The notes: generated by a model from the letters alone, not told the origin. A stretch of 58,433 bases of DNA from Xenorhabdus indica (GCF_014467235.1 NZ_NKHP01000027.1:1-58433); one strand, 5' to 3'; shown: positions 7,001-15,508, counted from the first letter of the stretch. Made by a program: numbers and translations.

Positions 7001-10000
7001 GTCACGATAGCCCAGGTTAGGGTTAGCCTCAAGCATCAGTGCAACAATGCCAGAGACGATCGGTGCGGCAAAGCTGGTGCCTTGCATACTGGTGTAGTCA
7101 TTGCCGAAGGTCGAGCCACGGTCAGTTTTCAGCATATGGCTGGTTGATACCACATTGCTGCCTGGCGCTGAAACCAGCAGACTGGCACCCGGATTCGAGA
7201 AGGGTGAAGAACCAATCTGCAAGGTTGATAAGTCACCTTGTGCGTTAATCGCACCAACTTGTACAGAAAAACGGTTGTTACTGGTCAGTGACCCTTGGGC
7301 ATTGCCGCCGGCTTCTCGATTGTTACCACCCGCCGCCACGATGACGGTACCCAATCCGCCACGGCCATTAGCCGCTGCGTACTGGGCATTCAGGCTCAGC
7401 GATGCAGCGGTATTGACGGAACCATCCTGAAAATTACTGAGCGCGAAATCGTTAGTGAATCCCCAGCTATTGTTAGCAATGTCAAAACTGACCATATGCC
7501 CCAGTCCCGCAAGGTCGGCTCCATCATTAGCCAGATAATAGCCACCCAATGTAGCGTCATGGGCAACCCCTACGCCACCAATATCATTCTTCGTGGCAAC
7601 CATTACACCCGCCACCATCGTCGCATGATTGGAAACCACGTTTGGCAAGGTGCCATTGGCCTGTTGAGTTTGCAGCCAGGCTTTGTCAACATTCGCGGCA
7701 AGATCGGGATGAGCGATATCAAAGATTTCTGGCCCGGTGGCGAACTTGCCGCCCGGTTCGAACTGACCGATACGCACGCCTTTGCCGGTATAGTCTTTCC
7801 AAACCGGTAAGATGTTGGCATCGCTCAGATACCATTGCTGGGCAGCCAGTGGATCGAGCGGGACTTCCGGCGTCAGTAAGGTAGCAACGGCACGCATTGG
7901 TGCGGTTTCCCCGCTGCTCAGATCTACTACCGAGGCTGAAGGATTACCGGCTGCATCAGTTACACCATATTTGAAGCTAATTACGCCAGTGTAATCGGCA
8001 TCCGGCGTAAACAAGACATCGCCCTGGGCGGTGAGACTGACCGTACCGCCTATCGCATCCCCGACATTGGCAATGCGCAGGGCACCCTGGCTGTTGAGGT
8101 GTTGATCATTGGCCAGCAGGCTCTCTGCGGAAATCAGATGAGGCTGGGTACGAGAAAAGGCTTTGCCGTCCTTGTCGTGGGTGAGGACATCCTCAACAGG
8201 CATCGCATTGGGGATTTGTAAATCCACCGCCGAAATATCTGCGAAATTAAGTTTTTGGATATTTTTCAGCGTCACTGTGCCATCACGCCCGGCGACCTTG
8301 TCGGTCACGATATATCCGTTGTCGGTACGGGTGATTTGGTAGTCGCCGTGGTTGCCGTGCAGGGTAACGATGTTAACCCCCCCATCGCCATCAATTGTGG
8401 CATTACCGTGGCCCACTTCGATAACGTCGTCACTTACACCGCCAAAAATCGTATCGTCTCCGCCACCGGCATGAATGATGCTGCCTCCTTTGGAGGCGTA
8501 GATTATGTCGCCCTGGGGTCCCGCATAGATAACCGACTTGCCACTGCCACCAATGATGGTGTTATGGCCGCTGCCGCCGACCAAAACGTCGTTACCCATT
8601 CCGCCGACCAGAACAGAATCACCGGAGCCGCCTTTAATAAAGACACCGTTGGCACCACCACTTCTGATGACATCACTGCCCCCGCCACCCTGGGCAACAG
8701 TTAAACCAGCCTCAGCCATGTTCAGCTCGACGCCTTTGTTGCCAACAATGAGCGCTGTATCATATCCCCCATTGCCATGAATGTTTTTCGTATCGTCAGA
8801 AGCGCTGATAACAAAAACGTCATCACCAGCACCGCCAATATAAGTATTGCTTCCTTCTCCCCCAACCAACCAGCTGCCGGTTTTTGCTGCAATCAGGGTA
8901 TCATTACTGCTGCCACCATACAGATTGCTCACACCCAGTTGCTCTGTATTCAGAGTTTCACTGGTTTCACTCTGGCTGGCGTAAGCTGTGGTTGTGATAT
9001 TGTTGTGGCTCGAAGTCAAGTGCAAGCCAGATCCTTGGGTACTGAGGATATTGCTGACGGGATCACCGAGGAAATCAACCGCCAGCATTTCACGGGTTTC
9101 CCCATTGATAGTAAAAGACCCACTAGCTACAACTTTATTCCCATCACGTACTTCGGCTTTATCTGAGGAGCGAACGTTAATCTGAGTAATACCCAGTTCA
9201 GCCAGTGTCTTTAGCTCGCCCGCATCGACTTTCGCATCATGTGAACCATCAATCCAAACCCGTAATTGGCTCCAGATCGGATCGTGCTCATCAATCATTC
9301 CATCTTTATTGGCATCTTCACTGGCTAAAGCTCCGAAACCATCCTTGAATTTCTTCTCGCCAGCGGCACCATTAATTCCGGTTTTGCCACTGTAGTATTC
9401 GGAGAACATTTGACTGGCATTTTTTATTTGCCCACTCCCATCATCAATCACCAGTATTCCGGTGTTACTACCTATCCAGCCGGTACGCTTGAGTGTTCCG
9501 CTGTTATCCATGTCGAACAATACGCCGTCACGGATATCAGTCATGTGTACGCCATTACCGCTCAGATCCAATAGCAGCGGGTCAACATATGTGTTGAACG
9601 TTGTCATCGCTGATAGACCGTTCAACGTGGCGGCGTTACGCAGGTCGAAGTTCAGCCTGCTGGTATCACCAGGTTGGTAAAAAGGTTTATAGAAATCAGA
9701 CAGATAGGTATTAGGCCGAACATTGGGGTCAAGCTGCATTTCACCAGGACGAATGCCTCCGGTGGCAAGACCAGCCATCTGGGTTGAAGTGAAGTCTGTT
9801 TTATTGAGAATATCCCCGATGACAGATATTTTGTGTGTCGCCGCATTTTGGATATAACCGTTGGCAACATCTTGCCGAGCTTGGTTTTCTCCCAGAATAT
9901 GTTTTTGGGGCTGTGGAGAGGAATTGATATCAATATTAATCAAGTTGGTGGACGGTCCCGGAACACGCTTACCCTCATCTGGGGTCAACCATAACGTTTT

Positions 10001-10552
10001 CGTGACATCTCTTGCGTCATGATACTCATAATATTGACCATCACGAACCAGATGGTTACTAATGATTTCAGCCCCATTAAATTTTAACATATTATTCAAA
10101 GGAATAATGTTATTCACGGGAACCAGATTTCCTTGCATGCCATGCGTATTGTATCCAATAGATGTTAATGAAAAAAACACGAAATCGACGCAACTGTTGG
10201 TCACAACATGGTATTCTGCTTTCCTGAATCCCCCAACTTTATCCGGATTTTCTGAAAAGTCGATTAACCTCTTGCCCTGAGTCTCAGTCAACGCGACGGA
10301 AACTTCATACACCGTTTGTTTATAGGCGACATTATCATGCCGCGTGACCCGCCCTTTGCCCCACGGTTCACCAAGCTCTGACTCAAAACCGTAACTTTGT
10401 TCATTTCCGTTCCCGTCATTTATCACATACCACATATGACCGGCGGATGAAGGATGTACATCTCCCGCTTTGTTCTTTCCCTTATTTTCCTGATAAACAT
10501 ACTCAGCCCCCCTCGGAGCAACTTTATAGGTTACAGAGTATTTCTTTTCCAT
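4007..10552 (-). CDS. Giant type I-secreted RTX-type protein with S8 protease domain
   Basis: 2181 residues; AGAGGA precedes the start. Domains in order: 1-160, thiol-peptidase-like region (GHMWY with His39, NSCVDF with Cys121); about 300-520, an EF-hand/RTX linker with DANKDGMIDEHDP; 540-735, glycine-rich RTX-like repeats; 780-875, cadherin-like; 895-1235, subtilisin-like protease with His976 (SNHATMVAG), Ser1160 (GTSFAAP) and Glu932 where the family usually has Asp; 1248-1381, proprotein-convertase P-domain; 1450-1500, a second RTX block; 1730-1815, a KPITIP-rich linker; 1820-2065, 34-residue GDGNN repeats; and a hydrophobic-tailed C-terminus suited to type I secretion. There is no N-terminal signal peptide. 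It is the last gene of the operon behind its own ABC exporter. Secretion is well supported; target and effect are unknown. Confidence 0.88.
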   Translation of the reverse strand: MEKKYSVTYKVAPRGAEYVYQENKGKNKAGDVHPSSAGHMWYVINDGNGNEQSYGFESELGEPWGKGRVTRHDNVAYKQTVYEVSVALTETQGKRLIDFSENPDKVGGFRKAEYHVVTNSCVDFVFFSLTSIGYNTHGMQGNLVPVNNIIPLNNMLKFNGAEIISNHLVRDGQYYEYHDARDVTKTLWLTPDEGKRVPGPSTNLINIDINSSPQPQKHILGENQARQDVANGYIQNAATHKISVIGDILNKTDFTSTQMAGLATGGIRPGEMQLDPNVRPNTYLSDFYKPFYQPGDTSRLNFDLRNAATLNGLSAMTTFNTYVDPLLLDLSGNGVHMTDIRDGVLFDMDNSGTLKRTGWIGSNTGILVIDDGSGQIKNASQMFSEYYSGKTGINGAAGEKKFKDGFGALASEDANKDGMIDEHDPIWSQLRVWIDGSHDAKVDAGELKTLAELGITQINVRSSDKAEVRDGNKVVASGSFTINGETREMLAVDFLGDPVSNILSTQGSGLHLTSSHNNITTTAYASQSETSETLNTEQLGVSNLYGGSSNDTLIAAKTGSWLVGGEGSNTYIGGAGDDVFVISASDDTKNIHGNGGYDTALIVGNKGVELNMAEAGLTVAQGGGGSDVIRSGGANGVFIKGGSGDSVLVGGMGNDVLVGGSGHNTIIGGSGKSVIYAGPQGDIIYASKGGSIIHAGGGDDTIFGGVSDDVIEVGHGNATIDGDGGVNIVTLHGNHGDYQITRTDNGYIVTDKVAGRDGTVTLKNIQKLNFADISAVDLQIPNAMPVEDVLTHDKDGKAFSRTQPHLISAESLLANDQHLNSQGALRIANVGDAIGGTVSLTAQGDVLFTPDADYTGVISFKYGVTDAAGNPSASVVDLSSGETAPMRAVATLLTPEVPLDPLAAQQWYLSDANILPVWKDYTGKGVRIGQFEPGGKFATGPEIFDIAHPDLAANVDKAWLQTQQANGTLPNVVSNHATMVAGVMVATKNDIGGVGVAHDATLGGYYLANDGADLAGLGHMVSFDIANNSWGFTNDFALSNFQDGSVNTAASLSLNAQYAAANGRGGLGTVIVAAGGNNREAGGNAQGSLTSNNRFSVQVGAINAQGDLSTLQIGSSPFSNPGASLLVSAPGSNVVSTSHMLKTDRGSTFGNDYTSMQGTSFAAPIVSGIVALMLEANPNLGYRDVQQILALSARKVNDPSTEWSDNSAHHWNGGGMHTSNDYGFGAVDARAAVRLAESWMTQSMAANEYVYSASSGALGKTLAAGETLTSSIAMNAGLNIEHIEIDFDAEVGRLGDLTLKLISPDGTQSILLNRQGKVPDGLPGASADDMGSSQSGTFKYSFMSTHDFGENSAGNWTLQVTSANAGLPATLNAWSLRLYGSKSTPDNTYFYTDEYIQSVVGQANRAVLDDAVNGVAGGRNTLNAAAVSRDTSVNLQTGVASIGGAALTIKDPSGIHNIVTGDGNDTLVAGNTDALLDGGRGNNTLIGGAGKDFFVVHRREAGSDIISNFEAARGEIIDLVGFRGKTFADLLITQQGDDVKVDLGNNQNITLKNQQITGISAENFKFQDSFIAPMTYTSSDTSTHQPQEGLGTVILNGGGNRVLFSTDAQGQMKFSLDGTIYSHDSATSDVFVVAAQPGASNYRNALRGFRHGIDKIDLRQVGVTDFSQLSITKSNRGTINGLSQIHGVNVTFNGANGADSKVELLYLDTLDVSQLDAADFIFAEHAPDLVPTVKPVVPQSPDTSTITVPDSLTPSIPSIDIDQKPITIPDWKPITIPPIDWESIMIPLVERKPITIPKIDPVVEPTPIITDPNAITVKKTFAEVTLGDESKTIIVEAHGNKVVAGNGDNKVNVTGSSSDITLGNGNNTVIGDVKKLIVGNGDNNIESSSTMPTIKVGDGNNTITGNVDKLAAGHGDNKINVTGHRADITLGDGNNIITGNVDELVAGGGDNKINVTGRDADITLGDGNNIITGNVDKLVAGGGDNKINPTGRDADITLGDGNNIITGNVNKLIAGNGDNNIESSSTMAKIEVGSGNNHIVANGTMSKVKVGDGNNNILTSGTMSTVEVGHGSNKLEFNGDMGNLVLGKDISLDNLRFQHAGQDLQISVIGSKQEVTLHNWYASSPERPASIMVGDGHRLMDSEVEHLVQAMAAFAPSAPATTMFSDVEQQRLQPVLAANWH
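4531..5040 (-). repeat. 102-bp tandem repeats encoding 34-residue units
   Basis: Equivalent positions recur at exactly 102-bp spacing (4531, 4633, 4735, 4837, 4939). The first three units are nearly identical; the outer ones are diverged, and still weaker units continue to about 4350 and 5090. Each encodes a unit with GDGNNIITGNV and GDNKINVTG. The period is a multiple of three, so copy number can change without breaking the frame. This is coding repeat DNA, not a CRISPR array. Confidence 0.85.
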
Positions 10553-10603
10553 ACTTATTATTTCCTCTAGTTGTTATTTCTCTTTGTTTTTTTCCTGCAT
10601 AAA

Positions 10604-11188
10604 TCAAATCTTCGGATCGTAATAAGTGAACAGTACAAAACTCTCAATGCCATCAAATGCAGGGACATTTTCCAGAGTAGTAATAACCGCAAAGTAATGT
10701 CCTGGGGGTAATGAAAATGACTTAATATTCCGTATGGCCGCATTTACAGATTTTTCTTCATAATAGAAACCCAGCCCTCCATCATTTCCTCCTGCATTTA
10801 TTTTCTCGTCAAAAAAAATCTTTTCATCTTTAACGAGATGGAGTGAAACTGGAGTTATTACGCCGTCATCATCAATACTTCCGTAAAATTTACTCCCAAA
10901 TAATCGAAGTCGTCTTAACATTTCGTCATAGTCATTCCCTTTATCAAACAGCAAAGCAAACTGATACCCCCCCTCCTGAGGAATTTCAAAATCAAAAGTC
11001 ACTGATTGACCGGCCTTGGTGACATCAATGGGTTTGTGTATTGCTTCTGCATACTGATGGCAACCGCTTAACCCCGAGACGAACCCGTTACAACGCACCA
11101 GTCCGGTAAAGCCTAAAAAAAAGAGGATTAACCAGCCACAAACTAAAAAGATAAGGAGATAGCCCCAGTGCCGAGGTAATACCTTCAT
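10604..11188 (-). CDS. Membrane-anchored protein of the secretion operon (DUF5625-like)
   Basis: 194 residues from the ATG at 11188 (GGGAG 7 bases upstream); an in-frame TTG ten codons earlier has no such site. One membrane segment near residues 10-30 is followed by GLSGCHQYAEA and a beta-rich extracytoplasmic domain with KPIDVTKAGQSVTFDFEIP, which recalls DUF5625-type proteins. The gene lies between the adaptor and the giant secreted protein and ends 51 bp before the latter. By position it could be a chaperone, a retention or processing factor, or a protector of the producing cell. None of these is shown by sequence; the family label is tentative. Confidence 0.75.
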   Translation of the reverse strand: MKVLPRHWGYLLIFLVCGWLILFFLGFTGLVRCNGFVSGLSGCHQYAEAIHKPIDVTKAGQSVTFDFEIPQEGGYQFALLFDKGNDYDEMLRRLRLFGSKFYGSIDDDGVITPVSLHLVKDEKIFFDEKINAGGNDGGLGFYYEEKSVNAAIRNIKSFSLPPGHYFAVITTLENVPAFDGIESFVLFTYYDPKI

Positions 11189-11308
11189 TTTGTTGCTCCC
11201 AATAGAGTAAGATGACAAAAAGTCTCAATAATCACTTATCCCTCCTCAGGAAAACGGTAAAAATAACGCGCTGAGTCCGACATAAAGCACCTCATGCGCC
11301 TTCGGTTT

Positions 11309-12724
11309 TTATCGCTCCCTCAAACTTTCATCAATATGCTGTCGCAGCGGGCTTAAGAAGTAATCAATCACCCGACGCTGATCGGTTTTTATTTCTGCCG
11401 TGATCGACATGCCCGGAGACAACGCAACTCGCTGTCCATTGACCAGCAAGTGATCCGACTTCAGACGAATACGGGTGCTATAAATAAGCCCACGCTTTTC
11501 ATCTTCAATGGCATCGTTCGACACGCTCAGCACTTCACCGTCAACGGTGCCGTACTTGGTGAAATTAAAGGTTTCCACTTTAACGGTGACCGATTGACCA
11601 ATATGTACGAACCCCACATCCTTGTTTTCCAGCATGGCTTCCACTTCTATCGGTTGGTTTGCGGGGACGATGACCATTAGCGGCTGAGCCGGTGTCACCA
11701 CACCACCGACGGTATGGATAGCCAGTTGTTGAACGGTGCCGGCCACCGGTGCCTTGAGGCTGGTCAGGTTTTCCTGATGGAGGGCTTTTGCCAGTTCCTG
11801 ATTCAGGATCGCCGCTTTCTGGTTGGCTTCCTGCTGTAAGTCGAGCATGGCGCGGCGATTTTGCGCAACAACCGCTTCACGCCGACGCCGTGCCTCTTCT
11901 TGGGCAGCGGTGTTCTGCAAGACACTGGCCTGCTGCACGCTTAACTGACGTTGCAGATCCAGCCGGGCTTGCTCTTTTTCCAGATACGCATGTCGCGACA
12001 CATACTGTTTCGTCAATAACCGTTGGTAGTCCTCGGCCAATCGCGTAGCGATCGGCAACGTTTTTTGCAGGCTGGTTACCTGGGCCTGGGCAGACTGGAT
12101 TTCGGCGCTGCGTTGACGGATCTCTGCATCCACCAACTCCAGATTGCTACGGTATTCCTGATATTGCCCTTGAAGCCAACTCTGGGCACTGAGCACCTGA
12201 TCTGGGTTGGCGTTGGAAATCGTTCCTGCCAGCGACGCCGGCGGCTGTTGTTGATTGATCGCATCAAGCATGGCTGTGCTACGTGCACTATCGATACGGA
12301 CGGCCAGTAACTCGCTCTGGATCCGGCTGACATCAGCATTCGCCGCCGTCGGGTCGAGTTCGATCAACAACTCACCCACTTTCACCGCCTGACCGTCATT
12401 GACATGGATCGCTCTGACTACCGCCGTTTCGCTGGGTTGAATCAGCTTGGTTTTGCCATTGGGAACGACCTTGCCCGGTGCGACCGCTACCACCTCGATT
12501 TTACCGATGCAGGCCCAGAGCACTGCCAATAAAGCGAAGCCCATGATGCTCCAGATGAAAATCCTTGGTGCTGGGTGAACCGGCGTTTCCTGCAACTCCA
12601 ACGCCGTTGGTAAAAACTGTAATTCATGAGGAAGACGCGGCGGCGTATCCATGTTTTTACGCTGGCGCCAGGCCTGACGCCATATGCTGCGATAGCGCTG
12701 CAATAAAGAAAGAGTGGCACTCAT
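11309..12724 (-). CDS. Type I secretion periplasmic adaptor, HlyD family
   Basis: 471 residues. A short cytoplasmic N-terminus is followed by one membrane helix (about 53-72, IFIWSIMGFALLAVLWACIG), then a biotinyl-lipoyl-like half (GKVVPNGKTKLIQP), a long Ala/Gln-rich coiled coil (about 150-310) and the closing beta-barrel with LKAPVAGTVQQLAIHTVGGV and the HlyD-family end MSITAEIKTDQRRVIDYFLSPL. The adaptor bridges the inner-membrane ABC exporter to a TolC-type outer-membrane channel. It starts 89 bp after the transporter gene on the same strand. No TolC homologue lies in this window, so the host TolC is presumably used. Confidence 0.93.
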   Translation of the reverse strand: MSATLSLLQRYRSIWRQAWRQRKNMDTPPRLPHELQFLPTALELQETPVHPAPRIFIWSIMGFALLAVLWACIGKIEVVAVAPGKVVPNGKTKLIQPSETAVVRAIHVNDGQAVKVGELLIELDPTAANADVSRIQSELLAVRIDSARSTAMLDAINQQQPPASLAGTISNANPDQVLSAQSWLQGQYQEYRSNLELVDAEIRQRSAEIQSAQAQVTSLQKTLPIATRLAEDYQRLLTKQYVSRHAYLEKEQARLDLQRQLSVQQASVLQNTAAQEEARRRREAVVAQNRRAMLDLQQEANQKAAILNQELAKALHQENLTSLKAPVAGTVQQLAIHTVGGVVTPAQPLMVIVPANQPIEVEAMLENKDVGFVHIGQSVTVKVETFNFTKYGTVDGEVLSVSNDAIEDEKRGLIYSTRIRLKSDHLLVNGQRVALSPGMSITAEIKTDQRRVIDYFLSPLRQHIDESLRER

Positions 12725-12813
12725 ACGAAATTATTTTCCTTGAGTCGGGGTGTATTTGTCTTGATCACGTCTGCTTCTGGTAACGTTATTAGCCAGTATC
12801 ATCGACGAAGCCT

Positions 12814-14949
12814 TCAGCCTTGCTGCATTTGGTACAGTCGTGAATAGTGACCATCCTGACGCGCCAGTAACTCAGCATGGGCACCCTGTTCAACGATCTG
12901 CCCGCGCTCCATCACAATGATACGATGAGCGTTGCGCACTGCTGACAATCGATGGGCGATAATAATGACCGTACGTCCTTTGCAAATGCTCTGCATGTTC
13001 TGCTGAACCACCCGTTCAGATTCGTAATCCAATGCACTGGTCGCTTCGTCGAAAATCAAAATACGGGGATCACCGATCAAAGCGCGGGCAATAGCCACCC
13101 GTTGCCGTTGACCGCCCGAAAGTGACGCACCGTGTTCACCCACTATCGTGTCGTAACCTTCCGGCAGCTCAAGGATGAACTCATGGGCTCCTGCCATTTT
13201 TGCAGCATGCATAACCACTTCGAGTGGCGTCCCCGGGTCGCTCAAGGCAATATTTTCACGAATGCTGCGGTTAAATAGCATATTGTCCTGCAACACGACG
13301 CCAATCTGCCGGCGCAACGAGGAAACATCAGCCAATGCCAAATCCATGCCATCGACCAGTACCCGCCCGCGCTCCGGTACATAGAGCCGCTGCAACAGGC
13401 GAGTCAGGGTACTTTTGCCTGAGCCTGAACGGCCAACCACACCAATAATTTCTCCGGCACCCATGCTCAGGTTGACGCCACTCAGCACCTCAGAGCCATC
13501 GGGACGATAGCGAAAATGCACCTGTTCGAATGTAACCTGCCCTTTAAGCGGCGGTACTGTACTGCGTGTAGACTGAGACAATTCAGTATGGGAATTGAGG
13601 ATGTCTCCCAGACGCTGCACCGAGACGCCGGTTTGCTGGAAGCTGGTCCATAGCTGAGCCAGACGCATAATAGGACCGCTGACACGGCCAGCCAGCATAT
13701 TAAATGCGATCAGTTCTCCCACCGATAGTTGCCCTTCTATCACAAGGCGGGCACCCAGCCAGAGGGTAGCAACCGTGACAAGTTTGCCGATAAGCGAAAC
13801 ACTTTCGTTAGCGAGCGTCGATAAAGTCTGGGTTTTGAAACCCGCTGCCACATAAGCCGCCATCTGGTTATCCCATTTACGGATGATTTGCGGTTCAACC
13901 GACATTGATTTCAGGGTATCAATGCCGTTTACTGTTTCAACAAGAAATGCCTGATTTTCAGCGTTGCGTGTGAAGCTGTCCTGTAACCGCTTACGCAAAA
14001 GCGGGGTTATTAAAGCCGAAACCAGGGCATAGAGCGGCAAGGACACCAACACAATGAGGGTCAGCCAGCCACTGTAAAAGAGCATGACCAAAATAAAGAC
14101 TAAGGAAAAAAAGACATCAATCATCAGCGTAATGGCATTGCCGGTGAGGAAACTACGAATGTTTTCCAGTTCGCGTACACGTGCAACAGAGTCACCGACG
14201 CGCCTGGCTTGAAAGTACGCCAGTGGTAAATTGATTAAATGCCGAAACAGACCTGACCCCAACTCTACATCAATCCGGCTGGTCGTATGCGCAAACACAT
14301 AGCTACGCAGACCACTCAAGGCCGACTCAAACAGCATAATGCCTAACAGCCCTGCCGCGACAACATCCAATGTCGTCAGGCCGTGGTGTACCAGCACTTT
14401 GTCCATGACCACCTGAAAGAACAACGGTGTCACCAAGGCAAACAACTGCAAGGCAAAAGATCCCAACAAAACTTCGCCCAGCAACTTGCGGTATTTGACG
14501 ATAGCCGGGATAAACCAGGTGAAATCAAAACGTGAAGATTCACCAGATACACTATTTCCAGAGCGCACGAGTATCAGTTGCCCAGTCCAACGTTGCTCAA
14601 GTCCCTCGAAGCTGATAACTTCAGCGCGAGCTGAACGCGGATCCTGAATCAACGCTTGTTCCTGATCGACTTTGGCTAAAATGAAAAACTTCCCCTCCCG
14701 GTCAATAGCAATAGCAGGTAATGGTGTGTGTTCAAGTCTGGCAGGTGTGGTGCGCACAGCCTTGGCTTTCAGCCCCGATTTCCGTGCAGCCAGCAGCAGC
14801 TCCTGCTGGGTCACACCTTGATTAGCGGCAGAGAATTCATGTGAAAGTTGTTCGATTGAGATGGCTATGTTGTGAAACCTGGCCAACATGGCCAGACAAA
14901 TCAGTCCGGTATCCAGTTCCGGGGAAAAATTCGGCGACTCAGTGCTCAT
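12814..14949 (-). CDS. Type I secretion ABC transporter/permease (HlyB-like)
   Basis: 711 residues. Residues 1-135 form a C39-peptidase-like domain (DTGLICLAMLARFHNIAIS) lacking the catalytic Cys, as in exporters that bind RTX substrates without cutting a leader. About 150-430 is the six-helix membrane domain. The ATPase holds Walker A GRSGSGKST near 505, signature LSGGQRQRVAIARAL, Walker B ILIFDEATSALD and the H-loop IIAHRLS. It is the first gene of the leftward operon and exports the substrate encoded three genes downstream. The start ATG at 14949 follows a long AT-rich leader region. Confidence 0.94.
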   Translation of the reverse strand: MSTESPNFSPELDTGLICLAMLARFHNIAISIEQLSHEFSAANQGVTQQELLLAARKSGLKAKAVRTTPARLEHTPLPAIAIDREGKFFILAKVDQEQALIQDPRSARAEVISFEGLEQRWTGQLILVRSGNSVSGESSRFDFTWFIPAIVKYRKLLGEVLLGSFALQLFALVTPLFFQVVMDKVLVHHGLTTLDVVAAGLLGIMLFESALSGLRSYVFAHTTSRIDVELGSGLFRHLINLPLAYFQARRVGDSVARVRELENIRSFLTGNAITLMIDVFFSLVFILVMLFYSGWLTLIVLVSLPLYALVSALITPLLRKRLQDSFTRNAENQAFLVETVNGIDTLKSMSVEPQIIRKWDNQMAAYVAAGFKTQTLSTLANESVSLIGKLVTVATLWLGARLVIEGQLSVGELIAFNMLAGRVSGPIMRLAQLWTSFQQTGVSVQRLGDILNSHTELSQSTRSTVPPLKGQVTFEQVHFRYRPDGSEVLSGVNLSMGAGEIIGVVGRSGSGKSTLTRLLQRLYVPERGRVLVDGMDLALADVSSLRRQIGVVLQDNMLFNRSIRENIALSDPGTPLEVVMHAAKMAGAHEFILELPEGYDTIVGEHGASLSGGQRQRVAIARALIGDPRILIFDEATSALDYESERVVQQNMQSICKGRTVIIIAHRLSAVRNAHRIIVMERGQIVEQGAHAELLARQDGHYSRLYQMQQG

Positions 14950-15464
14950 TTATTCTTTTTTCCGTATTGCGTATGTGACTATCTTGCAAACTAAAAATAT
15001 TACGTCATGCAGTGGTTGCAGATTGGGCATTATCAATTAGCAGTACAGATGTATTCAATAAAATTTATGTATATAGAATGAGAATTAAAATATTCAGTAG
15101 GTTTAACTGCCTACTATGACTAAATGATAATTAATTAACTCTTAATAAACTCATTAATGCTATTATTTGGTGTATTCGCCTGAAATTAAATAAAATTCAA
15201 TAAAAACATAAATGTATATATCCTTGATAAGGAGTTAAAATTTAAAAATATAAATTAAATTTATTTTAAGTAAGTGGAAGATTGAACGATATTGATGTCT
15301 GTTTTTCTGAATGGAACAAGGTGCATTAGCCTGTTCCCCGGCGTGTTGAATAAAGGATTATTTTTATTTCAGTAATCCCCTTTGTATCATCATCTGCCAG
15401 AGAAGACAGACTGATGGCCCAGCCAGCCCTAAGTTCGGCTTCAACTGACGCGCTGCGCTTGTCT
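14950..15464. other. AT-rich region upstream of the secretion operon
   Basis: No gene is visible. Stretches such as 15120-15260 are extremely AT-rich, as expected for xenogeneic DNA silenced by H-NS-type proteins. A weak Fur-like match (12 of 19 positions, my hand alignment) lies at 15074-15092. The operon promoter should be here, but I could not choose among the many AT-rich -10-like sequences. Confidence 0.5.
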
Positions 15465-15508
15465 TCTCCGTGCTACCGGGCTAATACATTAACCCGGCAG
15501 CACGGAGA
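15465..15508. repeat. Long near-perfect hairpin beside the replication module
   Basis: TCTCCGTGCTACCGGG at 15465-15480 pairs with CCCGGCAGCACGGAGA at 15493-15508 over 16 bp with one mismatch; the loop is 12 bases. It is GC-rich in an otherwise AT-rich region and lies between the iteron cluster and the secretion operon. It could be a terminator for the primase transcript, a single-strand initiation structure, or an intergenic palindromic repeat. Confidence 0.6.

Noticed and set aside
8255..8704. 149-codon plus-strand frame opposite the RTX block
   Set aside because: Antisense of glycine-rich repeats; no family pattern and no start signals.
11788..12310. Plus-strand frames within the HlyD-family gene
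   Set aside because: Shadows of the coiled-coil coding region; no start signals or family patterns.
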